Of a stretch of 64,000 nucleotides of DNA, positions 16,454 through 25,079 are shown piece by piece (the stretch's first letter is position 1; each line of letters begins with the position of its first letter). The translations under genes were made by a program, and so were the position numbers. The notes beneath the pieces are model-generated. The model was not told where the DNA came from. It did not search any database and saw only the letters and a list, made by a program, of their open reading frames with translations. The stretch is from Flavobacterium difficile (GTDB taxonomy: Bacteria; Bacteroidota; Bacteroidia; Flavobacteriales; Flavobacteriaceae), in the NCBI RefSeq assembly GCF_011392115.1, contig NZ_JAAJBT010000003.1, positions 186,001 to 250,000 on the forward strand, read 5' to 3'.

Positions 16454-17944
16454 ATGAAAAAAAGTATTTTTAGTAAAATGTTTTCTGTAACAATTATAGG
16501 AGCACTAATGGTTTCTTGTGTTGTTGAAAACGGAAAACTACCTCAAAATGTTAAACCCTTATGTGATTTGTCAGATAAGGATTTTGCTACTTGGTTTAAA
16601 ACTGGTGAGGTAACAGAAAACGGAGAAGTGACTCCAGCAAATAGTGTCGATTTTAAGCATGAAAACAATTGTGATTTTTACAAATGGTCGGAGCGCATGT
16701 TTCTTTGGATGACTTCTAAAAGTAATATTGGTGACGATGTGGTGTTTGAATCTCCAGAATTCTATACGGTTTCTCCGAAAACAGATGGACACCGAGATTT
16801 AATTCAGAATAAACCAGGACAACTATTAAGAGCTATGGCTAATGTAGACAAAACTGGAAAAATTGTAAGTGAAGAAGGTCAAGCCACAGATGATGTGTTG
16901 ATGGATGCTAATGGAAATTTAGTGTATTACATTTCAATGGTAAATGATGTGTATGCTGAATTTTTAAATGCCGTAAATCAAAAGAAAATGTCTGGAAATA
17001 AATTTCCTACTACAAAAGCTGAAAAAGATAGCATTTTTACTTTTGCTCAACAAAACGGTGTGGTTTTAAAAAATCCAAATGCATTAGCAATTGAAATTAA
17101 AACGTCTTGGGTAGATGCTACTTCTTTAAAAAATGTGAACGAATTTGTAACTATTGATGCAACAGTTCCCGTTTACAAGAAAAAAAGCAACAAATTATGG
17201 GTCATAAATGGCGAACGTAAAATAAAATTAGCATTAGTTGGGATGCATATTGTTGGAAGTACAAGCGGCCATCCAGAAATGATTTGGGCCACATTTGAGC
17301 ACCAACGTAATGCTCCAAATCAAGCGTATCAATTTGTAAACAAAGATGGAATTACAGAAACCGTTTTAGCTGATGGAGAAAAAGACTGGTTGTTAAATAA
17401 TGAACCAAGAGGCATAAATAATCAATCGCACATGACTTTTTCAGGAGATTCCATTGTGGCTAAAGAGTTGTGTGAAATTTCTCCGAGTAATACACTAAGA
17501 ACTAAACCTTGGGGAAGTGCTGTAGATGTAACACCAAATGCAGAAGATGCTTCTCCAGCTGCTGCTAACAGTGAAATTATTGCCATAAACAATGCTGTAA
17601 TTTCTAAGTTAAAAGGAAAAGATGTGCGTAAAAATTATATTTTTATAGGAGCTACATGGACGGCGAATGGAGCCGGACCAAACGGATACAGTTATAATTC
17701 TACTGTAGATTCTTTAAAAGTTGCGGGTGTTGCCATTGGAACCAGTCAATTGGCGAATTCTACCATGGAAACGTATGCGCAGAATGGTGACCAATACAAT
17801 ACATATGGAACCTGTTTTTCTTGTCATTCTAATAATAAAGGACTGAAACCGGGCGATTTAAGTCATGTGTTTAATGCTTTGTTAAGAGGATTGCCTGCTC
17901 CAAATTCAGCTATGGCAATTGTTGAGGATCGGAATAAAAATTAG
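16454..17944 (+). CDS. Mono-haem c-type cytochrome-like lipoprotein
   Basis: The 496-residue product has a lipoprotein signal ('GALMVSCVV', lipid Cys about 22) and a single CxxCH haem-attachment motif 'CFSCH' at 454-458 near the C terminus. The large central part (about 30-430) is unrecognised; it contains 'HIVGSTSGHPEMIWATFEH' (about 263-281), a motif I associate with uncharacterised haem proteins. Export plus CxxCH implies covalent haem attachment in the periplasm. The reaction is unknown. It follows the DUF1842-like gene and ends before a strong terminator. Confidence 0.6.
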   Translation: MKKSIFSKMFSVTIIGALMVSCVVENGKLPQNVKPLCDLSDKDFATWFKTGEVTENGEVTPANSVDFKHENNCDFYKWSERMFLWMTSKSNIGDDVVFESPEFYTVSPKTDGHRDLIQNKPGQLLRAMANVDKTGKIVSEEGQATDDVLMDANGNLVYYISMVNDVYAEFLNAVNQKKMSGNKFPTTKAEKDSIFTFAQQNGVVLKNPNALAIEIKTSWVDATSLKNVNEFVTIDATVPVYKKKSNKLWVINGERKIKLALVGMHIVGSTSGHPEMIWATFEHQRNAPNQAYQFVNKDGITETVLADGEKDWLLNNEPRGINNQSHMTFSGDSIVAKELCEISPSNTLRTKPWGSAVDVTPNAEDASPAAANSEIIAINNAVISKLKGKDVRKNYIFIGATWTANGAGPNGYSYNSTVDSLKVAGVAIGTSQLANSTMETYAQNGDQYNTYGTCFSCHSNNKGLKPGDLSHVFNALLRGLPAPNSAMAIVEDRNKN

Positions 17945-17995
17945 TAAAATAGTATTTAGAAAACCACTCAAAACTTTTACAAAATTGAAGAAATG

Positions 17996-18030
17996 AATGA
18001 GTCCGATGTATTTTCGGACTCATTTTATTT
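17996..18030 (+). terminator. Terminator after the haem lipoprotein gene
   Basis: An 11-bp stem aatgagtccga/tcggactcatt is followed by ttattt. It separates two convergent genes and may act on both strands. Confidence 0.85.
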
Positions 18031-18049
18031 CTATTAAAAGTTCTAAAAA

Positions 18050-18862
18050 TCACACCAAAAAATCAGTATCTAATCGTTGTCTGAATCGGTCAATTGGTTT
18101 TAAATCGACATCAATTTCATCGTTTGAAATGTCAAATGGATCATCTAAACCTCGAATTAATAAATACAAATAGCAAAACAAAAAGGTAATTGCAGCTGTT
18201 ACAAAATAATCAGCTGGGTTCGATTTAAATTTGGTAATTAACAAAAGCGACATTACAATAAACAAAATGCTTTTTAATAAAATATAGGCAGGTTTGATAA
18301 AGTTATTTCTGGAAATAGAGTAGGCGCGAGTGAGTTGTTTTCGCATCGCATTCGTATTTTCTTGAATACCTTTTATAGCTTCTTTATCCACACCACGTTC
18401 TGCAAAGTAATAGGCAATTTCGTTAGAATTTCGAATTAAAGGAAAAATAACGTTTGAATCTTTTTCTTTAGAATAAATCCATGCGATAATTCCGTCCGTA
18501 ATTTCAAGTAATTCATTTCTTAATTTGGGCTGGTTTAATGCTTCTTTACATAAATCGGTTGTACCGGTTCTTGGTGCTCTTAGGGCTAAGTAAATCCAAT
18601 CTTTTATGGCTTCTAAATTGGAAGCTACTTCACCAGGAATACGTTCGCTTTCTTTAAAATCAGACATCGTTGCGGCTAATAACAATCCGAAAACAAAAAA
18701 CGCACCTGTAAAAATGATAGTAATATCAGACAATTCAATCAAATCGTGAAAATCTTGACCGTATAACGACAAGTGTTTGAAAATGAAATTCTTGATGCTT
18801 AAAATAAGTAAGGCGGCAAGAATAGATTTTATAATTATAGTACGATTGGTGATGAATTTCAT
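18050..18862 (-). CDS. Bestrophin-like membrane protein
   Basis: The 270-residue protein has four hydrophobic segments: two near the N terminus (about 8-28, 47-68) and two near the C terminus (about 193-212, 217-236). The soluble middle is charged and helical. The layout, 'SDFKESERIPGEVASNLEAI' after the second helix, and 'IRGLDDPFD' after the last resemble bestrophin-like (DUF4239-type) proteins, related to chloride channels. Assignment is by pattern only. It stands alone and faces the haem lipoprotein gene convergently. Confidence 0.4.
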   Translation of the reverse strand: MKFITNRTIIIKSILAALLILSIKNFIFKHLSLYGQDFHDLIELSDITIIFTGAFFVFGLLLAATMSDFKESERIPGEVASNLEAIKDWIYLALRAPRTGTTDLCKEALNQPKLRNELLEITDGIIAWIYSKEKDSNVIFPLIRNSNEIAYYFAERGVDKEAIKGIQENTNAMRKQLTRAYSISRNNFIKPAYILLKSILFIVMSLLLITKFKSNPADYFVTAAITFLFCYLYLLIRGLDDPFDISNDEIDVDLKPIDRFRQRLDTDFLV

Positions 18863-19189
18863 TTGGTTGGTTTTTTGACAAATTTAGAAAAAAATTGAAG
18901 TTATTTTATGAATTGTGAATCCGACAAATTTTTAAAAATATTTTTTGTTTCAGATTCTGAGATTTTTTAATTGAGATTAAAAAAAAATCACATGTTTTGA
19001 ATGGGTTGGGTTTATGAATAAACCTGACAGGTTTGCCACGAATTCTCGAATTTTAAAAACTAACATTAAATTTAGCTCCTTAAAATTATCCCGATATATC
19101 GGGACGAATGAATTCGAATAGTAAATCTGTTTCATTCGATAATTCGTGGCAAAAATATTTATATACCTGTCAGGTTTGAAAATTGGTTT
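18863..19189. other. Gene-free region between rtcB and the bestrophin-like gene
   Basis: No gene is seen in 327 bases. The right half is an interrupted inverted-repeat structure (19021-19176). The left half is AT-rich with no clear signal and must hold the promoter of the bestrophin-like gene. Confidence 0.6.
19021..19176. repeat. Nested inverted-repeat element downstream of rtcB
   Basis: Outer arms aacctgacaggt (19021-19032) and acctgtcaggtt (19165-19176) and inner arms ttgccacgaatt (19033-19044) and aattcgtggcaa (19141-19152) are perfect. The right side has a 12-base insertion between its arms. The centre holds the palindrome tcccgatatatcggga (19089-19104). The inner 12-mer recurs exactly at 24375-24386. 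It could be a miniature mobile element, a REP-like repeat or a cruciform terminator for rtcB. Confidence 0.65.
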
Positions 19190-20611
19190 TTAATCCTCAC
19201 GACTACCATCTTCTGCCATTCGTACCATTTTTGGAGTAAACTTTGCTACAACATCTACTAAATCTTGTTGTGCGGCCATCACTTGATGGATGTCTTTGTA
19301 CGCCATTGGAGCTTCGTCTAAACCTGCACCAATTAACGTCACGCCGTGGTCATTTAATAGCGTTTGCATGTCGGTTTTTGTAATGGATTTAATAGCTTGC
19401 GTTCGGCTCATTTGTCGCCCTGCACCGTGTGATGCCGAGTTAATGGCGTTGGCTTCGCCTTTTCCTCTCACTAAAAATCCGGGTGCGGTCATACTTCCTG
19501 GTATAATTCCCATCACGCCTTTTCCTGCTGGTGTCGCACCTTTTCTATGCACAATTACTTCTTCGTTATTATGCATTTCTTTCCAAGCAAAATTATGATG
19601 GTTTTCCACTTTCGCTAAAACCGTAGCGCCTAATGCTTTTTCCATTTTGGTATGAATAATTTCATGACAAGCCGAAGCATAATCACCCGACAAGTTCATG
19701 GCTAGCCAATATTCTTGACCCAATTGCGAGTTCATATCTAAATACGCTAAGTTTTTTGCTACTTCAGGTAATTTACAAGTGTCTTTTGCCAACTTGGTAT
19801 AATGTCCAGCAATTGTAGCGCCCATTCCTCTGGAACCCGAGTGTGTCAAAAGTGCCACATATTTTCCTTTTGGAATGGTTAAAATGGTATCGTCTTGTTC
19901 AAATTCCATAATTCCGAATTCCACAAAGTGATTTCCACCACCTGACGAACCCAATTGCGACCAAGCTTTGTCTTTTAAATTTTTCACAAACGCATTTTCG
20001 TTAAACACGTTGCTTTCTAAAACGGGGTGATCACTTTTTTGTTGTCCTGTAAATCCATGTCCCGCTCCAAATTTCGAATGCGCAAGTAATTCTCTTTTAA
20101 ATTTGTCTTCGTTTTCGTAATAGAAGAATTCAGGAATATCGTACACCGATAAGGCCATTCTGCAACCAATATCCACTCCAACTCCATAAGGAATTACGGC
20201 ATTTTTTGTGGCTAAAACTCCACCAATCGGCAAACCATAACCTTGATGTGCATCGGGCATTAAGGCGCCAGCAACCGTAACCGGCAATTGCATGGCTACT
20301 TCCATCTGCTTTCTAGCACCTTCCTCAATGTGTTCCAATCCATACGCAGAAAACGCATTTGGATTTTCGTTTAATTGAATAAAATCATCTGGTTTTTCAT
20401 TGGCTTTTTCAATAATAGCACGGGCTAGTTTACCGAATATTGTATCGTCAATATACTTTTCTGGATGTGCTAAAACCGCTGCATAATGCATAAACATTTC
20501 CTCTCTGTTGTATCCGTTTCTTTTTTTGTTAATTCGTAAGGCTATGCCAACTAAAGTTCCTTCTGGATAACCAAGTTCTTTTAAGTCGTTTCCGTTTATG
20601 GGTGTTTTCAT
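19190..20611 (-). CDS. rtcB: RNA-splicing ligase RtcB
   Basis: The 473-residue length is typical. RtcB joins RNA 2',3'-cyclic phosphate or 3'-phosphate ends to 5'-OH ends with GTP and Mn2+. Metal-site motifs are present: 'GVGVDIGCRMA' (Asp 147, Cys 150), 'GAGHGFTG' (about 197), 'SGGGNHFVEFG', 'LLTHSGSRGMG', and 'HGAGRQMSRTQA' late in the protein with the guanylylated His. It acts in tRNA or rRNA repair. No archease or RtcA gene is adjacent. It is divergent from a WYL-domain regulator, and a long hairpin lies in its leader. Confidence 0.95.
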   Translation of the reverse strand: MKTPINGNDLKELGYPEGTLVGIALRINKKRNGYNREEMFMHYAAVLAHPEKYIDDTIFGKLARAIIEKANEKPDDFIQLNENPNAFSAYGLEHIEEGARKQMEVAMQLPVTVAGALMPDAHQGYGLPIGGVLATKNAVIPYGVGVDIGCRMALSVYDIPEFFYYENEDKFKRELLAHSKFGAGHGFTGQQKSDHPVLESNVFNENAFVKNLKDKAWSQLGSSGGGNHFVEFGIMEFEQDDTILTIPKGKYVALLTHSGSRGMGATIAGHYTKLAKDTCKLPEVAKNLAYLDMNSQLGQEYWLAMNLSGDYASACHEIIHTKMEKALGATVLAKVENHHNFAWKEMHNNEEVIVHRKGATPAGKGVMGIIPGSMTAPGFLVRGKGEANAINSASHGAGRQMSRTQAIKSITKTDMQTLLNDHGVTLIGAGLDEAPMAYKDIHQVMAAQQDLVDVVAKFTPKMVRMAEDGSRED

Positions 20612-20628
20612 AATTTTTTTCTTTCGTG

Positions 20629-20661
20629 AACCTGATGCCTTTCCGCTGAAGCCATCAGGTT
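20629..20661 (-). other. Leader hairpin upstream of rtcB
   Basis: A perfect 9-bp stem aacctgatg/catcaggtt extends through a C-C mismatch into four more pairs (cttt/gaag) with a short loop. It ends 18 bases before the rtcB start codon and would be in the 5' leader of the mRNA. It might affect translation or serve RtcB itself; that is speculation. On the plus strand a T-rich stretch follows, but no gene ends there. Confidence 0.5.
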
Positions 20662-20788
20662 GGTTTTTATTTCTTTACAAAGATTTCAAAACTAGTGCGC
20701 AATTATTTTGCGTAGTAAAAAAGAAATTTTACATTTGATGAAAATAGGTTAAGATTTCTAAATTATATTTCCTGAAGACTCTTAAAAT

Positions 20789-21808
20789 ATGGCACAAACC
20801 AAAAACGCTCTTATCCGATATAAAACCATTGATAAATGTCTGCAAAACAACTACCGTCAATGGACGTTAGAAGATTTGATTGAAGCTGTTAGCGAAGCTT
20901 TATTTGAATACGAAGGCAAAGAAAATTCGGTTAGTAAACGCACGTTGCAATTGGATATACAAATGATGCGTAGTGAAAAGTTAGGTTATAATGCGCCAAT
21001 TGTAGTGTACGATAAAAAATTTTACAAATACGAAGACGAAGACTTTACCATCACAGATATTCCTTTAACAGAAACGGATATTAATGTATTAACAGAAACG
21101 GTTTCGATGTTGAAACAGTTTAAAGATTTTTCGCTGTTTAATGATGTGTCCGATATTTTACAACGTTTAGAAGATAAAATCTATGCCGAGAAATCGCACA
21201 CACAACCTGTAATTCATTTGGATAAAAATGAAAAATTAAAAGGGTTGCATTTTTTAGATGAAATTTATCAGGCGATTGTGAAAAAAGTGGTATTGAAAAT
21301 AACTTATAAATCCTTTAAGTCTAAGGAAGAAAATACGTTTCAGTTTTATCCTTTTATTCTGAAAGAGTTTAATAACCGATGGTTTTTAGTAGGAAAAAAA
21401 AGATCGCAAGCACCCGTTTCTAATTTAGCTTTAGATAGAATTATTAGTATCGATTACGATTTTCAAACACCTTACATTGAAGAAGAATTTGATTCTGAAA
21501 AATTTTATAAAAATGTAGTAGGCGTTACCGTAAATACTAGAATGCAACCCAGAAAAATTGAACTGTGGATTGATAAAATCAACGCGCCATATGTCATTAC
21601 AAAACCGTTACACAGTTCGCAGCGACTAATTGAAACCTATGTAGATGGCAGTATAAAAATTCATTTGTTTCTGATAGAAAATTATGAGTTAGAAAGATTA
21701 TTGCTAGGTTTTGGTGATGGTTTAGAAGTGCTTCAGCCAACCCGATTGAGAAATCGAATGAAAGCTATTTTACAGAAGAGTTTGGAGAAATATAATAAAG
21801 AAATATAA
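20789..21808 (+). CDS. WYL-domain transcriptional regulator
   Basis: The 339-residue protein has an N-terminal winged helix (about 5-75, 'RTLQLDIQMMRSEKLGYNAP') and a WYL domain (about 145-225, 'IVKKVVLKITYKSF', 'PFILKEFNNRWFLVG'), followed by a C-terminal WCX-like part. WYL proteins sense ligands, often nucleic-acid fragments or nucleotides, and regulate stress and defence genes. Being divergent from rtcB suggests control of RNA repair, as WYL regulators sit beside rtcB in other Bacteroidota to my knowledge. The Crp-like gene follows with almost no gap. Confidence 0.88.
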   Translation: MAQTKNALIRYKTIDKCLQNNYRQWTLEDLIEAVSEALFEYEGKENSVSKRTLQLDIQMMRSEKLGYNAPIVVYDKKFYKYEDEDFTITDIPLTETDINVLTETVSMLKQFKDFSLFNDVSDILQRLEDKIYAEKSHTQPVIHLDKNEKLKGLHFLDEIYQAIVKKVVLKITYKSFKSKEENTFQFYPFILKEFNNRWFLVGKKRSQAPVSNLALDRIISIDYDFQTPYIEEEFDSEKFYKNVVGVTVNTRMQPRKIELWIDKINAPYVITKPLHSSQRLIETYVDGSIKIHLFLIENYELERLLLGFGDGLEVLQPTRLRNRMKAILQKSLEKYNKEI

Positions 21809-21817
21809 TTGAATGAT

Positions 21818-22393
21818 ATGAACTCATTTAAAATTTTATTACAAACCTTACAACAAATTACCACTTTAGAACAAGAAGAGGAAGTATTGTTTCAAAAGGC
21901 TTTTAAATCCTATTCATTACAAAAAAACGAATATTTTTTGCAAGCTACGGAAGTTAACACCAAGCTTGGATTTTTGTGTAAAGGTTTGGTGCGTTATTTT
22001 GTGTTTAAAAACGAAGAAGAAGCAACTTTAGAATTCACCAAAGAAGGAGAGTTCGTAGCAGATTATGGAAGTTTTATTTCGAAACAACCTTCCATACAAA
22101 ATATTCAAGCATTAGAAGATTGTGAATTTTTAGTAATTGATTATGACGAGTTACAAAAGCTATATAAGATTTCTAAAAACTCCAATTTATTGGAAAGAAT
22201 AATAATTGAACATCGTTTTATCATCATGGTGAATCAACTTTTAACCGTGCATCAATTCAGTCCAGAAGATAGATATCGTTACTTTTTAGAAAAATATAAA
22301 GATTTAGTGCAACGCATACCTCAATATTTAATTGCTTCTTATGTAGGTGTAAAACCGCAATCGTTAAGTCGAATTAGAAAACGAATCGTTTAG
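21818..22393 (+). CDS. Crp/Fnr-family transcriptional regulator
   Basis: Start is set at the ATG at 21818 (191 residues); a TTG nine bases upstream, directly after the WYL stop, is less likely. Residues about 10-115 form a cyclic-nucleotide-binding beta-roll ('YFLQATEVNTKLGFLCKGLV', 'EFVADYGSFISKQPS'). The C terminus has a short helix-turn-helix ('IASYVGVKPQSLSRIRKRI', about 171-189). The Glu/Arg cAMP contacts of E. coli Crp are not evident, as in many Bacteroidota homologues. It lies 82 bases before the hydroxylase gene and may control it. Confidence 0.88.
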   Translation: MNSFKILLQTLQQITTLEQEEEVLFQKAFKSYSLQKNEYFLQATEVNTKLGFLCKGLVRYFVFKNEEEATLEFTKEGEFVADYGSFISKQPSIQNIQALEDCEFLVIDYDELQKLYKISKNSNLLERIIIEHRFIIMVNQLLTVHQFSPEDRYRYFLEKYKDLVQRIPQYLIASYVGVKPQSLSRIRKRIV

Positions 22394-22475
22394 TCATTTG
22401 TTAACTTAGGTGCATCAATTTTAATTTCGCTTACTAGTACTTTTGATTTAGTATTAATTGTAACACTAAATTGAA

Positions 22476-23198
22476 ATGACACTTACTATTATTTTTATCG
22501 TTTTTGGATTTTGTTTTTTGCTAGAACGTTTAATTCCAGGTTGGAAATTACCTGAAGTCCCAACTTGGACTATTAGAGTTTTAGCCGTAAATTTTATTCA
22601 ACTTGGAGTGGTAACACTTGCTGGCTTTACATGGGAAATTTGGCTTTCTCAGTATTCTTTATTTAATGTGTCAGAGCATGTGAATCCGTTTTTTGGAGGA
22701 TTAATTGCGTATTTTATTGCCACATTTATTTTTTATTGGTGGCACAGATGGCGTCATCAATTCGATTTTCTTTGGACGCGTTTTCATCAAATTCACCATA
22801 GTGCACAACGTTTGGAAGTCATTACTTCGTTTTACAAACATCCGTTAGAAATGACTGTGAATTCTATAATTGGTAGTCTTTTAGTGTTTTCAACTTTAGG
22901 ATTAAGTATGGAAGCAGGCGCTGTGTATACTTTGTTTACAGCTTTAGGAGAATTTTTCTATCACACCAATGTGAAAACACCACGATGGATTGGCTATATT
23001 TTTCAACGACCAGAAATGCACAGAATTCATCACGAATACGACAAACATACCAATAATTATGGAGATATCGTATGGTGGGATATGTTGTTCGGAACCTACG
23101 AGAATCCAAAAGAATTTAATTCTACTTGTGGTTTCGATCCGGAAAAAGAAGAACGCCTATTAGATATGATTCAGTTTAAAGATGTACATAAAGAATAA
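22476..23198 (+). CDS. Fatty acid hydroxylase / sterol desaturase family protein
   Basis: The 240-residue integral membrane protein has about four helices and the eight-His di-iron signature of the family: 'HRWRH' (90-94), 'HQIHH' (104-108), and 'HRIHH' (about 182-186) with a further His nearby. These enzymes use O2 to hydroxylate or desaturate lipids, sterols or carotenoids. Substrate is unknown. A TACTTTTG element (22438-22445) is a candidate promoter. It is convergent with the next gene, one base apart, without a terminator. Confidence 0.9.
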   Translation: MTLTIIFIVFGFCFLLERLIPGWKLPEVPTWTIRVLAVNFIQLGVVTLAGFTWEIWLSQYSLFNVSEHVNPFFGGLIAYFIATFIFYWWHRWRHQFDFLWTRFHQIHHSAQRLEVITSFYKHPLEMTVNSIIGSLLVFSTLGLSMEAGAVYTLFTALGEFFYHTNVKTPRWIGYIFQRPEMHRIHHEYDKHTNNYGDIVWWDMLFGTYENPKEFNSTCGFDPEKEERLLDMIQFKDVHKE

Positions 23199-23199
23199 T

Positions 23200-24150
23200 T
23201 TACTCCACCACATAATTCTCAATTTTCGTTTTGTAAAAATCAATTTTCTGACGCATTTTATTGAAAAATATTTTTTGATCTTTTTTGCCTGATTGGTTTA
23301 ACGATTTGGAATTGGAAAGCTGATTGGCAATGTATTCTTTTTGTTCTGAACAGGCTTTTTTGTCGGAAGTTACATAATAGCCTAAGGCATTATAAGGTAA
23401 AAAGAACTTTAGTTTTTGTTCTGAAGTAAATAAAACCGAATTGTTTAAAATCAGTAATTCGTTATGATATAACTGAAAATCGGGTGTGTTGGTTTGGCAT
23501 TTCAATTCTAAATCGGCTACGATATTTGTTAAATCTTCTAATAATAATTTGGCGTTTGAATAGTGTAATAAGCCCGATTCAAAGAAATAATAAATTTGTT
23601 GTAACGAACTGTTTATAGTGGTGTCGTTCCAAATTTCTACACGTTTAGAATGTTCGAAAAATTGTTTTAATGCGGAAGTTTCGTTCAGAATGCTAGTATC
23701 AAAAATAAAATCTTCAAAGGCCGTAGCTTTCTTATTCGTTAATAATTGAAACCAAATGAAAAACTTAAATTTAGAAAACAGAGTGCCCGCTACAGCGTAA
23801 TTCATCGGAATGTCTTTTGCCGAATAATATAAGGTAGTTGTGGCGGGATGGAAATCGGATAAAAATTCTTTCGATTTTTCGAAATAGGCTTTAAAATCGG
23901 CTTGTGTTTTAATGTTTTTTGTTTTTTCTACAATCAAACTTTCTTTTTGTTGAAACAATTGATCCATGGAAATGCCATATTCTTGGCACAATGTTACGGT
24001 TTCTTCAATGGAAAATTTACTTTTCATCGAAATTCTTCGGTGTGCTGCGTCATAACTGATTTGTAAAACTGTAGAAATGGCTTCGTTTATGGAGGTTTCA
24101 TTTCCAATAATTTGTCTGATTTCTTTTAAAAGAATTTCTTGAGGGTTCAT
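23200..24150 (-). CDS. Helix-turn-helix domain protein of unknown role
   Basis: The 316-residue protein begins with a Cro/CI-like helix-turn-helix (about 15-65, 'SINEAISTVLQISYDAAHRR', then 'FSIEETVTLCQEYGIS'). The remaining 250 residues are charged and mostly helical, with aromatic-rich stretches and no membrane helix or known domain. Proteins of this layout occur in flavobacteria as orphan regulators. It has no obvious operon partner. Confidence 0.6.
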   Translation of the reverse strand: MNPQEILLKEIRQIIGNETSINEAISTVLQISYDAAHRRISMKSKFSIEETVTLCQEYGISMDQLFQQKESLIVEKTKNIKTQADFKAYFEKSKEFLSDFHPATTTLYYSAKDIPMNYAVAGTLFSKFKFFIWFQLLTNKKATAFEDFIFDTSILNETSALKQFFEHSKRVEIWNDTTINSSLQQIYYFFESGLLHYSNAKLLLEDLTNIVADLELKCQTNTPDFQLYHNELLILNNSVLFTSEQKLKFFLPYNALGYYVTSDKKACSEQKEYIANQLSNSKSLNQSGKKDQKIFFNKMRQKIDFYKTKIENYVVE

Positions 24151-24436
24151 ATTTGTGATTTTCGCAAATTCAAAGATACATATTATTATTTACTGCAAAT
24201 TATTTTGTGATTAGTATAATACTTTTGAACTGTAATTAAAATTTAGATTAAGATTTGTAATTCATCAATTTTAGCTACGAATTCACTAATTGATGGTTGT
24301 AAATATTCGATTTAATTCGAATTTTCATCTAAGATGAACAAATTTTATCTGAAATTTTAAAAATTTAATTTGTGAATTCGTGGCAAGTTGAAACAAAAAA
24401 ATTCACATCGAAGACAATTTTAAAACAAATAAAATT
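24151..24436. other. AT-rich intergenic region before the small ORF cassette
   Basis: No gene is seen. It includes 'acgaattcac' (24286-24295) and an exact copy (24375-24386) of aattcgtggcaa, the inner arm of the repeat at 19021-19176. The divergent promoters must lie here. Confidence 0.5.
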
Positions 24437-24586
24437 ATGGAAAAATTAAAACTTAAAATCGCAAAAATTACCGATAGTTTAGAAAAAGTTACGGCTAAAG
24501 ATTTGGTTCACTATTCGGAAGTGATTAATAGAATTCAAATGAAAAATAGTCTTCATTTTGTTTCGTTTGTAAATTCTTCTGTATGA
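24437..24586 (+). CDS. Small protein, 49 aa, coupled to the next gene
   Basis: ATG at 24437 opens a 49-codon frame whose TGA overlaps the following lipoprotein start as ATGA, a classic coupling junction. The product (MEKLKLKIAKITDSLEKV...) is amphipathic and helical with no signal peptide, and ends in a hydrophobic patch (HFVSFVNSSV). I do not recognise it. The overlap, and an upstream gap with no other gene, argue that it is translated. Confidence 0.5.
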   Translation: MEKLKLKIAKITDSLEKVTAKDLVHYSEVINRIQMKNSLHFVSFVNSSV

Positions 24587-25077
24587 AAAAAATAGCTATA
24601 ATGTTGTTGTTCTGTTTATTTTCATGCAAATCTTATCAAGTAATTAAAGACAAAGATTTGGTAATGATTTCAGCCAAACCTTTAGGGAAGTTTCAGTCTT
24701 TATCCAATCAAAAGAAGAAAACAGACTATCAAATTTCTATTCAAGAATTATTTGAGATTAGAAATTTAGATGAAGTAGTAAAGCTTACTATTTCTAAAAA
24801 TGAGGAAATAGAAATTCATTACAAAAATGTGTTAGGCGGTAATGAGATGGCTGCTTTTAAGGGAAAGTTTAAGAAAAATTATTTTGAAGTGTATTTGCGT
24901 AAAAAGCGCATTTTTTTTCCACCCATTTATTGTAAAACTAACATCAACAGATTGCGAATTGGCTTGTCGAAAAACCAAGAATTAGTGATTAACAGACATT
25001 ATAATTATTCTGGAATGGTTTTACTTTTTGCCGCAGGAAATTCGGATCATAAACAATATGTTTTTAAAAATAAATAA
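24583..25077 (+). CDS. Hypothetical lipoprotein (paralogue pair, first member)
   Basis: The 164-residue protein has a lipoprotein signal ('IMLLFCLFSCKS', lipid Cys about 15). The C-terminal part 'LRIGLSKNQELVINRHYNYS' and 'LLFAAGNSDHKQYVFK' aligns with the end of the next gene's product, showing a tandem duplication that has diverged. No known domain is recognised. It is coupled to the small ORF by a 4-base overlap and lies 2 bases before its paralogue, so an operon is likely. Confidence 0.6.
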   Translation: MKKIAIMLLFCLFSCKSYQVIKDKDLVMISAKPLGKFQSLSNQKKKTDYQISIQELFEIRNLDEVVKLTISKNEEIEIHYKNVLGGNEMAAFKGKFKKNYFEVYLRKKRIFFPPIYCKTNINRLRIGLSKNQELVINRHYNYSGMVLLFAAGNSDHKQYVFKNK

Positions 25078-25079
25078 AT

